A program made the position numbers and the translations under genes. A model generated the notes under the pieces. It saw only the letters and a list, made by a program, of their open reading frames with translations, was not told the DNA's origin and did no database searches. DNA of 64,000 nt from Haematobia irritans (lineage: Eukaryota; Arthropoda; Insecta; Diptera; Muscidae), in assembly GCF_050003625.1 (NCBI RefSeq), contig NC_134400.1, forward strand, positions 197,049,918-197,113,917, read 5' to 3'. Below, in pieces: positions 1-12,268 of the stretch; the stretch's first letter is position 1; each line of letters begins with the position of its first letter.

Positions 1-362
1 TAAAAACTTGACAAAATTTTCTATAGAAATAAAATGTTGACAAAATTTTCTATGGAAGTAAAATGTTGACAAAATTTTCTATAGCAATAAAATTTTGACA
101 AAATTTTCTATAGAAATAAAATGTTGACAAAATTTTCTATAGAAATAAAATGTTGACAAAATGTTCTATAGAAATAAAATGTTGACAAAATTTTCTACAG
201 AAATAAATTGTTTACAAAATTTTCTATAGAAATAAAATTTTGACAAAATTTTCTATGGAAATAAAATGTTGACAAACATTGCTATAGAAATAAACTTTTT
301 ACAAAACTTTCTATAGAAATGAAATTTTGACAAAACTTTCTATAGTAATAAAATTTGACAAT
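1..362 (+). repeat. 29-bp minisatellite, A type, forward
   Basis: About 12 tandem copies of the unit ATTTTGACAAAAT followed by TTTCTATAGAAA and TAAA. The block continues beyond the window start and stops where a helentron-like element begins. The unit is nearly all A/T and contains the 12-bp palindrome TTTCTATAGAAA. Confidence 0.95.
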
Positions 363-1100
363 TTTTACATGGCTGTTAGAGGCCATATACTAACGAAATG
401 TACCAAATTTCAACCGCATCGGATGACTTTTGCTCCTCCAAGAGGCTCCGGAGTTCAATCTGGGGATCGGTTTATATGGGAGCTATATATAATTATGGAC
501 CGATATGGACCAATTTTTGCATGGTTGTTAGAGACCATATACTAACACCACGTACTAAATTTCAATTGGATCGGATGAATTTTGCTCATCCAAGAGGCTC
601 CAGAGTTCAAATCTGGGGATCGGTTTATATGGGGGATATATATAATTATGGACCGATATGGACCAATTTTTGAATGGTTGTTAGAGACCGTATACTTAGA
701 CCACGTACCAAATTTCAAACGGATCGGATGAATTTTGCTGCTCCGGAAGGCTCCGCAAGCCAAATTTGGGGATCGGTTTATATGGGGGCTATACGTAAAC
801 GTGGGCCGATATGGCCCATTTTCAATACCATCCGACCTACATCAATAACAACTACTTGTGCCAAGTTTCAAGTCGATAGCTCGTTTCGTTCGGAAGTTAG
901 CGTGATTTCCACAGACGGACGGACAGCCGGACAGACGGACGGACGGACGGACGGACGGACGGAAATGCTTAGATCGACTCAGAATTTCACCACGACCCAG
1001 AATATATATACTTTATGGGGTCTTAGAGCAATATTTCGATGTGTTACAAACGGAATGACAAAGTTAATATACCCTCATCCTATGGTGGAGGGTATAAAAA
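363..1100 (+). mobile_element. Helentron-like (INE-1/mini-me type) family A, distal part
   Basis: Two to three tandem 153-bp units (motifs GGATCGGTTTATATGGG and ATTATGGACCGATATGGACC) lead into a CCATCCGACCTACATCAA block. Then come a (GTCY)n-type microsatellite written as RGAC repeats, a TA-rich core (AATATATATACTTTATGGGG, then TTTCGATGTGTTACAAAC) and the end ATGGTGGAGGGTATAAAAA. The TA tract plus (GTCY)n plus conserved core is the published hallmark of dipteran mini-me elements, which are synonymous with INE-1/DINE-1. The hairpin-bearing end is absent here, so this is a truncated copy. No protein is encoded. The class assignment (non-autonomous Helitron/helentron) is inference from structure. 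Confidence 0.8.
911..964 (+). repeat. (GTCY)n microsatellite inside helentron-like element
   Basis: Tandem GGAC/AGAC tetramers, that is (GTCY)n on the minus strand, directly upstream of the conserved core. The same position carries tetramers in the copies at 24015-24065, 29597-29622 and 47630-47755. Confidence 0.9.
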
Positions 1101-1124
1101 TGTTAGGACACTAGATGTCTACAA

Positions 1125-1515
1125 TGTTAATTGAATTTTTTTTTTTTTATTTCAATAACTTTAGATTGCTCTTCCTTATATTTAAAGAAAGAAACTTAAC
1201 TGAGATATAGAATCTTTAGATTTAAGATAAAAACGCTTCAGAATAAGATTTCGTTTGAGGATTTAACATCTTCGGTTTAACGTTTTTTTTTTTTTGAATT
1301 AAAAGAACATTTTTGACTTTGAAGTATCCGTTATAATTTGGATTTTATATTTGCATTTGTTTGTACATGAATAGCTTTATTAACCAAAAGAAAATTCGAT
1401 AAACGTGAAATTTATCCTAATTAAAAAAAATGTCTTTTATTTAAAGAAGCCGCATCTTTGGCTCGGAATTTATATCAAAATCCTAAAGGGAAGGACAAAA
1501 TCTTTGGATACAAGT
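1125..1515 (-). mobile_element. Relic of a CACTG-ended repeat family
   Basis: The reverse complement contains CCGAGCCAAAGATGCGGCTT followed by CTTTAAA, preceded by a TTTAGGATTTTGATAT stretch. The same blocks are found at 12838-13478 and 27867-28514, where the element has CACTG..A-run ends. This copy is decayed and its ends are not clear. It has no coding capacity. Confidence 0.55.
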
Positions 1516-1554
1516 AAACATACATGCAATTTTAGAATCAATTTATATTTGTTA

Positions 1555-1733
1555 GAATTTGCTAACTTTGGCACGAATTAGGGCCTTCAAACGGCCGAGA
1601 AAGCTATCACACGCTGTACGAAGGAAGTGTATCGCGAAGTGCTGTCCTGAGATGATCGACACTTTGATAACCTTTAGTGCCAAGCTCACTCCACAAAATA
1701 CCCCAAGCGAAAAAGTTCAACGGATTGAGACCA
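1555..1733 (-). pseudogene. Tc1/mariner transposase C-terminal relic
   Basis: Read on the minus strand, the segment gives LNPLNFFAWGILWSELGTKG, then YQSVDHLRTALRDT. After a frame change it gives RTACDSFLGRLKALIRAK. This pattern (S-P-D-L-N-P-L-D-F..W followed by ..L..AL.. and ACxSFxxRLxAxIxAxG) is the usual C-terminus of Tc1/mariner transposases, around and after the third catalytic acid. The expected Asp after NPL is Asn here, and at least one frameshift and stop codons interrupt the frame. No TIRs or 5' part are visible. On its 5' side it abuts the family A junction motif GTTGCCACTCGAGCC. It is a dead fragment and the exact subfamily is not assigned. Confidence 0.55.
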
Positions 1734-1830
1734 CTGTTGCCACTCGAGCCAAAAAATATCTACCAAAATCCAAAAAAAAAAATCAATAATTAATTTTTTT
1801 TTTTTTGAAATTTTAGTCCCAATAATATTT
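1734..1830 (-). mobile_element. Family A junction fragment (153-bp to 29-bp array)
   Basis: GTTGCCACTCGAGCC, AAAAAATATCTACCAAAATC and an A/T run repeat the junction seen in the near-complete family A copies at 10187-10230 and 16936-16975. Here the 29-bp array has shrunk to about one degenerate unit. Confidence 0.6.
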
Positions 1831-1880
1831 CTATAGATTACTTTCTCAAATTTTTATTCCTATAGTTTTACTCCTATGTT

Positions 1881-2220
1881 GGAGCCACCGTGGTGCAATG
1901 GTTAGCATGCCCGCCTTGCATACACAAGGTCGTGGGTTCGATTCCTGCTACGACCGAACACCAAAAAGTTTTTCAGCGGTGGATTATCCCACCTCAGTAA
2001 TGCTGGTGACATTTCTGAGGGTTACAAAGCTTCTCTAAGTGGTTTCACTGCAATGTGTAACGCCGTTCGGACTCGGCTATAAAAGGAGGTCCCTTGTCAT
2101 TGAGCTTAACATGGAATCGGGCAGCACTCAGTGATAAGAGAGAAGTTCACCACTGTGGTATCACAATGGACTGAATAGTCTAAGTGAGCCTGATACATCG
2201 GGCTGCCACATAACCTAACC
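1881..2220 (+). mobile_element. tRNA-derived SINE, full length
   Basis: The tRNA-like head has an A box (TGGTGCAATGG) and a B box (GGTTCGATTCC). A unique body follows (AAAAAGTTTTTCAGCGGTGG to CATCGGGCTGCC), then a tail of CCTAA repeats. It is flanked by a perfect 13-bp target-site duplication TACTCCTATGTTG (1869-1881 and 2221-2233), the signature of LINE-mediated retroposition. Pol III transcription from the internal A and B boxes is expected from the family type. It encodes no protein. Confidence 0.92.
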
Positions 2221-2233
2221 TACTCCTATGTTG

Positions 2234-5200
2234 TTAAAATTTTATTCATAAAGAAAATTTTGTAAAATTTTATTTCTATAGGAAATTTTCTCAAATTTTG
2301 TCAAAATATTATTTCTATAGAAAATGTTGTCAAAATTTTATTTCTATAGAAAATTTGTTAAAATTTTATTTCTATAGAAAATTTGTAAAAATGTTATTTC
2401 TACAGAAAATTTTATTAAAATTTTATTTCTATAGAAAATTTTGTAAAAATTTTATTTCTATAAAAATTTTTGTCAAAATTTTATTTCTATACAAAATTTT
2501 GTCAAATTTTATTTTCTGTCAAAATTTTATTTCTATAAAATTTTGTCAAAAATTTTATTTCTATAAAATTTTGTCAAAAATTTTATTTCTATAGAAAATT
2601 TTGTCTAAATTTTATTTCTATAGAAAATGTTGTCAAAAATTTTATTTCTATGGAAAATTTTGTCAAAATTTTATTTATATAGAACATTTTGTAAAAATTT
2701 TATTTTTATAGAAAATTTTGTCAAATTTTTGTCAAAATTTTATTTCTATAGAAAATTTTGTTAAAAATTTTATTTCTATGGAAAATTTTGTCAACAATTA
2801 TATTTCTATAGAAAATTTTGTCAAAATTTTATTTATATAGAACATTTTGTAAAAATTTTATTTTTATAGAAAATTTTGTCAAATTTTTGACAAAATTTTA
2901 TTTCTATAGAAAATTTTGTCAAAATTTTATTTCTGTAGAAAATTTTGTTAAAAATTTTATTTCTATGGAAAATTTTGTCAACAATTTTATTTCTATGGAG
3001 AATTTTGTCAAAATTTTATTTCTATAGAAAATTTTGTCAAAATTTTGTGTCTATAGTAAATTTTATCAAAATTTTATTTCTATAGAAAATTTTGTCAAAA
3101 TTTTATGTCTATAAAAAATTTTAAATCTATAGAAAATTTTGTGTAAATTTTATTTCTATAGAAAATTTTGTAAAAAATTTTAATTCTATAGAAAATTTTG
3201 TCAAAAATTTTATTTCTATGGAAAATTTTGTCAAAATTTTTATTTCTATGAAAAATTTTGGCCGAATTTTATTTCTATAGAAAATTTGTTAAAATTTTAT
3301 TTCTATAGAAAATTTGTAAAAATTTTGTCTCTATAAAAAGTTTTGTCAAAATTTTATTTCTATAGAAAATTGTTAAAATTTTATTTCTATAGAAAATTGT
3401 TAAAATTTTATTTCTATAGAAAATTTTGTCAAAATTTTATTTCTATAGAAAATTTTGTCAAAATTTTATTTCTATAGAAAATTTTGTCAAAATTTTATTT
3501 CTATAGAAAATTTTGTTCAAATTTTATTTCTATAGAAAATTTTGTCAAAATTTTATTTCTATAGAAAATTTTGTCAAAACTTTATTTCTATAGAAAATTT
3601 TGTAAAAATTTTATTTCTATAGAAAATTTTGTCAAAATTTTATTTCTATAGAACATTTTGTCAAAATTTTATTTTTATAGAAAATTTTGTCAAAATTTTA
3701 TTTCTTTAGAAAATTTTGTCAAAATTTTATTTCTATAGAAAATTTTGTTAAAAATTTTATTTCTATGGAAAATTTTGTGAGAAATTTTATTTCTATTGAA
3801 AATTTTGTAAAAATTTTATTTCTACAAAAAATTTTGTCAAAATTTTATGTCAATAGTAAATTTTGTCAAAATTTTATTTCTATAGAAAATTTTGTAATTT
3901 TTTTTATTATTTTTTTATTTTTTGTCACAATTTTATTTCTATAAAAATTTTGTCAAAATGTTATTTCTATAAAAATTTTGTCAAAATTTTATTTCTATAA
4001 AAATTTTGTCAAAATTTTATTTCGATAAAAATTTTGTCAAAATTTTAGTTCTATAGAAAATTTTGCTTAATTTTATTTCTATAGAAAATTTTGTCAAAAC
4101 TTTATTTCTCTAGAAAATTTTGTCAAAATTTTATTTCTATAGCAAATTTTGTCAAAATTTTATGTCTATAAAAAATTTTGTAATTTCTTTATTTTTTGTC
4201 AAAACTTTATTTCTATAGGAAATTTGTTAAAATTTTATTTCTATAGGAAATTTGTTAAAATTTTATTTCTATAGAAAATTTTGTAAAAATTTTATTTCTA
4301 TAAAAATTTTTGTCAAAATTGTATTTCTATAGAAAATTTTGTCAAAAATTTATTTCTATAGGAAATTTTGTCAAAATTTTATTTCTATAGAAAATTTTGT
4401 CAAAATTTTATTTCTATAGAAAATTTGTCAAAATTTTATTTCTTTAGAAAATTTTGTCAAAATTTTATTTCTATGGGAAATTTTGTCAAAAATTTTATTT
4501 CTATGGAAAATTTTGTCAAAATTTTATTTCTATAGAAAATTTGTCACAATTTTATTTCTATAGAAAATTTTGTCAAAAATTTTATTTCTATGGAAAATTT
4601 TGTCCATATTTTATTTCTATGGAAAATTTTCTCCAAATTTTGTTTCTATCAAAAATTTGTTAAAATTTAGAAAATTTAATTTCTATAGAAAATTTTGTCA
4701 AAATTTTATTTATATAGAATATTTTGTCAAAATTTTATTTTTATAGAAAATTTTGTTAAAAATTTTATTTCTATGGAAAATTTTGTCAAAATTTTATTTC
4801 TACAAAAAATTTTGTCAAATTTTATTTTTACAGAAAATTTTGTTAAAAATTTTATTTCTATGGAGAATTTTGTCAAAATTTTATTTCTACAAAAAATTTT
4901 GTCAAATTTAATTTCTATAGAAAATTTTTCAAAATTTTATTTCTTTAGAAAATGTTGTCAAAATTTTTTTTTCTATAGAAAATATTGTCAAAATTTTATT
5001 TCTATAGAAAATTTTTGTCAAAATTTTATTTCTATAGAAAATTTTGTCAAACATTTTATTTCTATAGAAAATTTTGTCAAAAATTTCTATGGAAAATTTT
5101 GTCAAAATTTTATTTCTATAGAAAATTTTGTCAAAATTTTATTTCTATGGAAAATTTTGTCAACATTTTATTTCTATAGAAAATTTTGTCAAAAATTTTA

Positions 5201-5807
5201 TTTCTATGGAAAATTTTGTAAAAAATTTTATTTCTATGGAAAATTTTGTCAAAATTTTATTTCTATAGGAAATTTGTTAAAATTTTAATTCTATAGAAAA
5301 TTTTGTAAAAATTTTACTTCTATAGAAAATTTTGTCAAAAATTTTATTTCTATGGAAAATTTTGTAAAAAATTTTATTTCTATGGAAAATTTTTTCCAAA
5401 TTTTATTTCTATAGGAAATTTGTTAAAAATTTATTTCTACAGAAAATTTTGTAAAAATTTTTGTCAAAATTTTATTTCTATAGAAAATTTTGTCAAAATT
5501 TTATTTCTATGGAAAATTTTGACAAAAATTTTATTTCTATAGAAAATTTTGTCAAATTTTTATTTCTATAGAAATTTTTGTCCAAATGTTATTTCTATAA
5601 AAAATTTTGTCAAAATTTTATTTCTTTAGAAAATTTTGTGAAAATATTATTTCCTAAAAAAATGTGTCTAAATTTTATTTCTATGGAAAATTTGTCAAAA
5701 TTTTATTTCTATAGAAAATTTTGTCAAATTGTTATTTCTATAGAAATTTTTGTCAATATTTTTTTTTGTTCATAGAAAATTTTGTCAATTTTTTTTTCCA
5801 TAGAAAT
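2234..5807 (-). repeat. 29-bp minisatellite, A type, reverse
   Basis: More than 100 head-to-tail units reading TTTCTATAGAAA, ATTTTGTCAAAAT on the plus strand, the reverse complement of the unit at 1-362. Variants include CTATGG for CTATAG and single-base changes in the A/T runs, with occasional 28- or 30-bp units. Long open frames across it (lists of [12 protein letters not shown]) are by-products of the repeat. Confidence 0.95.
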
Positions 5808-6538
5808 ATATATTAGCTAGCCTGTGTGGGCCTTTTATACAAATTTCTGGTGGAAATATTCCAACCAATTTAATTCCATCTTTATCGAATAGTTAAAAAT
5901 AAAACGAGAATGCCTGCTTATCAAAATCAATTTCTTTACACAACGACATAATTCATAATTAAATGTGTGATTTTTTTTTCAATTTATCGGCTTTTAGTAA
6001 GATTTCAAACAGAAAATTATTGAAGCTATTTAAGTAACCAAATCTTAGCGCTAAACCACAAAAGTTACGGACCATAGCAAAGTGTAACTCATTTCAGCTA
6101 AGATCCAGCAAATAAAAATTCATTCATATCTGCTGCAACGACTGGGTGGTTGCGTTTTGCTTTACATGGAGAGCTCTGGAGTTTACACGGTTCCATGGTT
6201 TGCAGTTGGTTGGTATGACATGGCTTGTCTGTCACATGTTTTTGGTATGTTTGTGGCATGTTATGGGTAAAACCACATCTAAAAGTGTCATTTTAGCCAT
6301 GAAATTACCATAAGATTTGTCAGTATTATGACCAAGTTTTAAGCGAAAATATAATAAAAACGCAAAAGGAACAGATAACTGAAAAAAAAATCTACGGCAA
6401 ATTCGCAGGCTCACATAAAATTCCATAACATGGGTGACCACACACACACACTTTCACACAGACACAGAGCAATGGATTTTGTGGCCCAAAAAATGGCCAG
6501 GAGAAATTAAACAAAAATAAATATATTCTAAGGCCCTT
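5808..6538. other. Unique island, no gene recognised
   Basis: Non-satellite A/T-rich sequence with a short CA tract (about 6437-6470). Open frames are at most about 70 codons and have no recognisable similarity. No splice or promoter structure stands out. Confidence 0.6.
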
Positions 6539-6746
6539 CTTATAACAATGAAATTTTGACAAAATTTCCTATAATACTGAAATTTTGACAATATTACGTT
6601 TAGAAATGAAATTATGAGAAAATTTAGTATAAAAAAGAAGTTTAAAAAAAACAAATTCCTTTAACCCTCTAATGCCCAATCCCGCTTCATTAAAAAAGGA
6701 AGCTTTTAGTAAAACACACCTTAAGACAACAAAAATGAATAAAATA
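6539..6746 (+). repeat. Degenerate B-type 29-bp units
   Basis: Three to four units with ATGAAATTTTGACAAAATTTCCTATA, diverged at the right edge and fading into unassigned A-rich sequence. Confidence 0.7.
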
Positions 6747-6860
6747 ACAAGTAAGGTAAGTCTAAAGTCGGTCGGGGCCGACTATATTATACCCTGCACC
6801 ACTTTGTAGATGTAAATTTTCGATACCATATCACATCCGTCAAATGTGTTGGGGGCTATA
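6747..6860 (+). mobile_element. Helentron-like family B, hairpin end only
   Basis: ACAAGTAAGG, then a hairpin with arms AGTCGG (6766-6771) and CCGACT (6778-6783), then ATTATACCCTGCACCACTT. This matches the hairpin end of the complete family B copy at 47492-48766 (its reverse complement). The copy is cut off after GGGGGCTATA, exactly where the Himar1-like element is inserted. Whether the rest was lost before or after that insertion cannot be told. Confidence 0.8.
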
Positions 6861-8103
6861 ATAGGTTGGCTGATAAGTCCCCGGTCTGACACATAGATGA
6901 CGTCGCTAGTATTAAATGCATATTATTTTTATATAGTACCAACCTTCAAATGATTCGTGTCACAATTTGACGTCTGTAAGTCAATTAGTTTATGAGATAG
7001 AGCGTCTTTTGTGAAGCAACTTTTGTTATTGTGAAAAAAAATGAAAAAAACTGAATTTCGTGTTTTGATAAAATACTGTTTTCTGAATGGAAAAAATACG
7101 GTGGAAGCAAAAAATTGGCTTGTTAATGAGTTTCCGGACTCTGCCCCAGGGAAATCAACAATAATTGATTGGTATGCAAAATTCAAGCGTGGTGAAATGA
7201 GCACAGAGGACGGTGAACGCAGTGGACGCCCGAAAGAGGTGGTTACCGACGAAAACATCAAAAAATATCCACAAAATGATTTTGAATGACCGCAAAATGA
7301 AGTTGATCGAGATAACAGAGGCCTTAAAGATATCAAAGGAACGTGTTGGTCATATCATTCATGAATATTTGGATATGCGGAAGCTCTGTGCAAAATGGGT
7401 GCCGCGCGAGCTCACATTTGACCAAAAACAACAACGTATTGATGATTCTGAGCGGTGTTTGCAGCTTTGAACTCGTAATACACCCGAGTTTTTCCGTCGA
7501 TATGTGACAATGGATGAAACATGGCTCCATCACTACACTCCTGAGTCCAATCGACAGTCGGCTGAGTGGACAGCGAACGGTGAACCGTCTCCGAAGCGTG
7601 GAAAGACTCAAAAGTCCTCTGGCAAAGTAATGGCCTCTGTTTTTTGGGATGCGCATGGAATAATTTTTATCGATTATCTTGAGAAGGGAAAAACCATCAA
7701 CAGTGACTATTATATGGCGTTATTGGAGCGTTTGAAGGTCGAAATCGCGGCAAAACGGCCCCATATGAAGAAGAAAAAAGTGTTGTTCCACCAAGACAAC
7801 GCACCGTGCCACAAGTCATTGAGAACGATGGCAAAAATTCATGAATTGGGCTTCGAATTGCTTCCCCACCCACCGTATTCTCCAGATATGGCCCCCAGCG
7901 ACCTTTTCTTGTTCTCAAACCTCAAAAGGATGCTCGCAGGGAAAAAATTTGGCAGCAATGAAGAGGTGATCGCCGAAACTGATGCCGAAGGAGTTATAAC
8001 CGTTGTATCGCTCTTGAAGGGAACTATGTTGAATAATAAAAACGAATTTTGACAAAAAAATGTATTTTTCTTTGTTAGACCGGGGACTTATCAGCCAACC
8101 GGT
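6861..8103 (+). mobile_element. Himar1-like mariner, copy 1 (defective)
   Basis: TIRs GGTTGGCTGATAAGTCCCCG and the reverse-complement CGGGGACTTATCAGCCAACC lie at the two ends, flanked by TA at 6859-6860 and 8104-8105. Length is about 1.24 kb against about 1.28 kb for copy 2 without its SINE. The ends and the protein match the irritans-subfamily mariner Himar1. The transposase is broken (separate entry). Confidence 0.93.
7041..8052 (+). pseudogene. Himar1-like transposase, broken
   Basis: This is a mariner transposase that would cut and paste the element at TA sites. Recognisable parts in order are the N-terminal DNA-binding region (EFRVLIKYCFLNGKNTVEAK), the WVPREL linker region, and the DDD catalytic domain with VTMDETWLHH, HQDNAPCH and YSPDMAPSD, so all three Asp residues are still encoded. 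Disabling changes: a +1 insertion near 7261-7267 (ATC AAA AAA TAT versus ATC AAA AAA ATC), an in-frame TGA at 7468-7470 just before the TRNTPEFFRR motif, and a C-terminal deletion after VIAET that removes the EAYFEAKPKEYYQNG segment and shifts the frame of the last residues. The start ATG is chosen by alignment to copy 2. The protein cannot be made in full, and it is a fossil of a Himar1-type insertion. Confidence 0.92.
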
Positions 8104-9596
8104 TAAAAATGAAATATTGACAAAATTTCCTATAATACAGAAATTTTGAAAAAATTTCCTGTAAAAATGAAATTCTTAAAAAAAAAATCCTATAGAAATG
8201 AAATTTTGACAAAATTTCCGGTAAAAATTAAATTCTTAAAAAACTGTCCTAGAGAAATGACATTATTGAAATATTTTCATAGAAATGAAATTTTGACAAA
8301 ATTTCCTGTAAAAATGAAAATTTGACACAATTTTCTTAGAGAAATGAAATTTTCACGTAATATCCATTAGAAATGAAATTTTGACAAAATTTCTTATAAA
8401 AATGTAATATTGACAAAATTTCCTATAACAATGAAATTTTAACAAAATTTCCTATAATACTGAAATTTTGAAAAAAAAATCCTGTAAAACTGAAATTCTT
8501 AAAAAAAAATCCTATAGAAATGAAATTTTGACAAAATTTCCTGTAAAAATTAAATTCGTAAATTAAATTCCTATAGAAATGAAATTTTAACAAAATTACC
8601 TATAGAAATGAAATTTTGACAAAATTTCCTATAACAATGACATTTTGACAAAATTTTCTATAGAAATGAAATTTTGACAAAATTTTCTATAGAAATGAAA
8701 TTTTGACAATATTCCCATAGAAATGAAATTTTGAAAAAATTTCCTATAGAAATGAAATTATTCAAATATAGAAATGAAATTTTTCAAATATTTCCCATAG
8801 AAATAAAGTTTTTACAAAATTTGCTATAATGATGAAATTTTGATAAAATTTCTTATAATATTGAAAATTGCAGAATATACCGTATAGAAATGAAATTTTG
8901 ACCAAATTTCCTATAATACTGAAATTTTGATAATATTCCGCATAGAAATGAAATTTTGAAAAAATTTCCTATAGAAATTAAATTTTGAAAAAAATTCCTA
9001 TAATACTGAAATTTTGACAATATTCCCATAGAAATGAAATTTTGAAAAAAAATTCTATAATACTGAAATTTTGACAATATTCCGCATAGAAATGAAATTT
9101 TGAAAAAATTTCCTATAGAAATGAAATTTTGAAAAAATTTCCTATAGAAATGAAATTCTGACAAAATTCCCTATAATATTCAAATTTTGACAATATTCCG
9201 CATAGAAATGAAATTTTGAAATAATTTCCTATAGCAATGAAATTTTGACAAAATTTCCTATAGAAATGAAATTTTGACAAAATTTCCTATAGAAATGAAA
9301 TTTTGACAAAATTTCCTATAGAAATGAAATTTTGACAAAATTTCCCATAATACTGAAATTTTGATAATATTCCGCATAGAAATGAAATTTTAAAAATATT
9401 TCCTATAGAATTGAAATTTTGACAAAATTTCCTATAATACTGAAATTTTGACAATATTCCGCATAGAAGTAAAATTTTGACAAAATTTCCTATAGAAATG
9501 AAATTATTTAAATATTTCCTATAGAAATGAAATTTTTCAAATATTTCCTATAGAAATAAAAATTTCATAAAATTTCCTATAACAATGAAATTTTGA
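8104..9596 (+). repeat. 29-bp minisatellite, B type, forward
   Basis: About 50 units of ATGAAATTTTGACAAAATTTCCTATAGA. Common variants are CTATAATACTGAAATT and GACAATATTCCGCATAGAAATG. The latter recurs every few units, which suggests a higher-order repeat. Confidence 0.93.
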
Positions 9597-10642
9597 AAGA
9601 TATCGACTTGAAACTTGGCACAAGTAGTTATTATTGATGTAGGTCGGATGGTATTGAAAATGGGCCACATCGGTCCACTTTTACGTACAGCCCCCATATA
9701 AACGGACCGCCAAATTTGGCTTGCGATTGCTCTAAGAGAAGCAAATTTCATCCGATCCGGCTGAAATTTGGTACATGGTGTTAGTATATGGTCTTTAACA
9801 ACCATGCAAAAATTGGTCCACATCGGTACATAATTACATATAGTCCCCATATAAACCGATCCCCCGATTTGGCTTGCGGAGCCTCCAAGAGAAGCAAATT
9901 TCATCCGATCCGGCTGAAATTTGGTACATGGTGTAAATATATGGTCTCTAACAACCATGCAAAAATTGGTCCATATCGGTCCGTAATTACATATAGCCCC
10001 CATATAAACCGTTCTCCAGATTTGACCTCCGGAGCCTCTTGGAGGAGCAAAATTCATCCGATCCGGTTCAAATTTGGAACGTGGTGTTAGTATATGGCCG
10101 CTAACAACCATTCCAAAAGTGGTCCGTATCGGTCTATAGTTATATATAGCCGATCCCCAATCACACAAAAATTGGTCCATATCGGTTCATAATCATGGTT
10201 GCCGCTCGAGCCAAAAAATAATCTACCAAAATTTTATTTCTATAGAAAATTTTATAAAAAATTTATTTCTATAGAAAATTTTGTTAAAATTTTATTTTTA
10301 TAGAAAATTTTGTTAAAATTTTATTTTTATAGAAAATTTTGTTAAACTTTCATTTCTACAGAAAAATTTTTTCAAAATTATTTTTCTATAGAAAATTTTG
10401 TCAAACTGAATTTTATACGTATTTAATCGGTCTTTTTTAATATAATATATACCATGTATGGGCTTACTTATAATTTAGAAGACGGTGTTAGGTTTTAAGA
10501 TACCTTGCCATCGGCAAGCGTTAGCGCAACCCAAGTAATTCGATTGTGGATGGCAGTGTTTACAAGAAGTTACTACGCAATCCATGGTGGAGGGTACATA
10601 AGCTTCGGCCTGGCCGAACTTACGGCCGTATATACTTGTTTT
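9597..10642 (-). mobile_element. Helentron-like family A, near-complete, minus
   Basis: Read on the minus strand: ACAAGTATATACGG; hairpin TTCGGCC-A-GGCCGAA (plus 10604-10618); subterminal repeat TACCCTCCACCAT (10584-10596); about 150 bp of single-copy sequence; about six 29-bp A-type units (10227-10407); the junction GGCTCGAGCGGCAACC (10187-10205); about 3.5 units of 153 bp; then the CCATCCGACCTACATCAA block. It stops at CAAGTCGATA, so the (GTCY)n, the core and the distal end are missing and B-type satellite follows. This copy shows that the 29-bp array is a normal internal part of the element. Confidence 0.85.
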
Positions 10643-11427
10643 GGCTGGGATACTGTATAAAAATGAAATTTTGGCAAAATTGCCTATAGAAATGAAATTT
10701 TGACAAAATTTCCTAAAAATATGCATTTTTTACAAAGTTTCCTATAAAAATGAAATATTGACAAAATTTGCATTTTTTTACAAAATTTCATTTAAAAATG
10801 AAATATTGACAAAATTTCCTATAACAATGAAATTTTTACAAAATTTCCTACAATACTCAAAATTTGACAATATTCCGTGAAAAAATTAAATTTTGAGAAA
10901 ATTTCCTATAGAAATGAAATTTTTTACACAATTTCCTACAAAAATAAAATATTGACAAAATATCCTATAAAAATGAAGTTTTTACAAATTGTTCATAGAG
11001 AAATGAAATTTTGACTAAATTTTCGTAGAGAAATGAAATTTTGACAAAATTTTCATAGAGAAATGAAATTGTGACAAAATTTTCATAGAGAAATGAAATT
11101 GTGACAAAATTTCCTATTGAAATGAAATTTTGGTAATATTTCTTATAGAAATGAAATTTTGACAAAATTCCCTATAGAAATTAAATGTTGACCAAATTTT
11201 CTATAACAATGAAATTTTTACAAAATTTCCTATAAAAATTAAATTTTTACAAAATTTCCTATAAAATGAAATTTTGACAAAATTTTCTTAGAGAAATGAA
11301 ATTTTGACAAAATTTTCTTAGAGAAGTGAAATTTTGACAATGTTTTCTATAAAAATGAAATTTTGACAAAATTTCCCATAGAAATGGAATTTTGACAAAA
11401 TTCCCCATAAAATGAATTTTTGACAAC
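10643..11427 (+). repeat. 29-bp minisatellite, B type, forward
   Basis: About 26 units. The variant TTTCATAGAGAAATGAAATTTTGAC is repeated around 11000-11100, and the TTTCTTAGAGAAATG form around 11285-11325. Confidence 0.92.
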
Positions 11428-11439
11428 ATCCCAGCAAAA

Positions 11440-11700
11440 AAAATTGGAAGTTGTTCCACAAACATTTCTTTTAAAGCCCATCCCAGAATCCCCCATCGAG
11501 TTTTTTCAACTTACGATGCAGTCCTTTTGCACAAGTCCACCAACATTTCTTCTAAAGGGCATCGTGGGATCCCCCAATGTTTTTTTTCCACTTCCGATGC
11601 AGTCCTTTTGGACAAGTGCACAAACATTTCATCTAAAGCGCATCTTGGGATCCCCCAATGATTTTTTTCTACTTCCGATGCAGTCCTTGTGGACAAGTAT
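11440..11700. repeat. Three tandem copies of an 81-91 bp unit
   Basis: AACATTTCTTYTAAAG occurs at 11461, 11542 and 11633. Each copy continues to GATCCCCCAATG-like and CTTCCGATGCAGTCC motifs. Confidence 0.85.
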
Positions 11701-12194
11701 TAGAAAGAACCCAATCAGGCTATTTTAAGTGCAAATTTTGTACAATTAAATTTTACAAAAAATAGAAAACTAATAAAAATACAAAAAAAAAATAGAAAAT
11801 TAATAAAAAAGTAAAAAAAAAAAATTTCATCCCCGCTGGGATTTGAACCTGTGCCGTTTGACTTTTTCGCTTCCTCCATGGAAGTTCTTTTGAAAAGGTT
11901 TTGCAAATTACGAGAATTTTTATTTTTTTGTTGATTTTTAATGGAAAAAATATATTTATACGAAAATATTGTCCAAAATAAAAAATAAAAACGATGCATG
12001 ATATAAAAAAATAATTTTTTAGAAAAATATTAAAAAAAAAATGCCGCTGGTGAGATTTGAACCTGCGTTTTTCATTTTTTCGTTCATACTAATAAAGAAC
12101 ATCTCGAGAAGCAATTAGAATGTTATTCCTTGGTGTCGTATTACGATCACATCACAAACATTTGAATTGACCTTTCGACGTTTTATGTTCAATG

Positions 12195-12268
12195 GCGTTT
12201 GTGGCTGAGTGTGCTAAGGCGTTCTGTTATGGTGCCAGCAAACCCAGGTTCAACCCCTGGTCGGAGCG
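12195..12268 (+). other. tRNA-like module (A and B box)
   Basis: GTGGCTGAGTGTGCTAAGG resembles the D-arm and A box of Ser/Leu-type tRNAs, and GGTTCAACCCC (12247-12257) is a B box. AAAAAGTTTTTC downstream is shared with the SINE body. It is likely a SINE head or tRNA pseudogene rather than a working tRNA gene, since a clean acceptor stem is not visible. Confidence 0.5.

Noticed and set aside
1881..1960. tRNA gene at the SINE head (also 28869-29211, 54214, 62561)
   Set aside because: A and B boxes are present but the acceptor stem does not close, and the unit continues into a SINE body with a CCTAA tail and target duplication.
2298..5288. Many open frames of 60-200 codons rich in [18 protein letters not shown]
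   Set aside because: They are the 29-bp unit read through (87 bp per three units). They recur in every array and all frames, with no start context or domain.
2234..5807. CRISPR-like regular repeats
   Set aside because: There are no unique spacers; units are directly tandem, and the context is a fly genome.
7697..7918. Minus-strand frames within the mariner copies
   Set aside because: They are antisense shadows of the transposase ORF, present in both copies.
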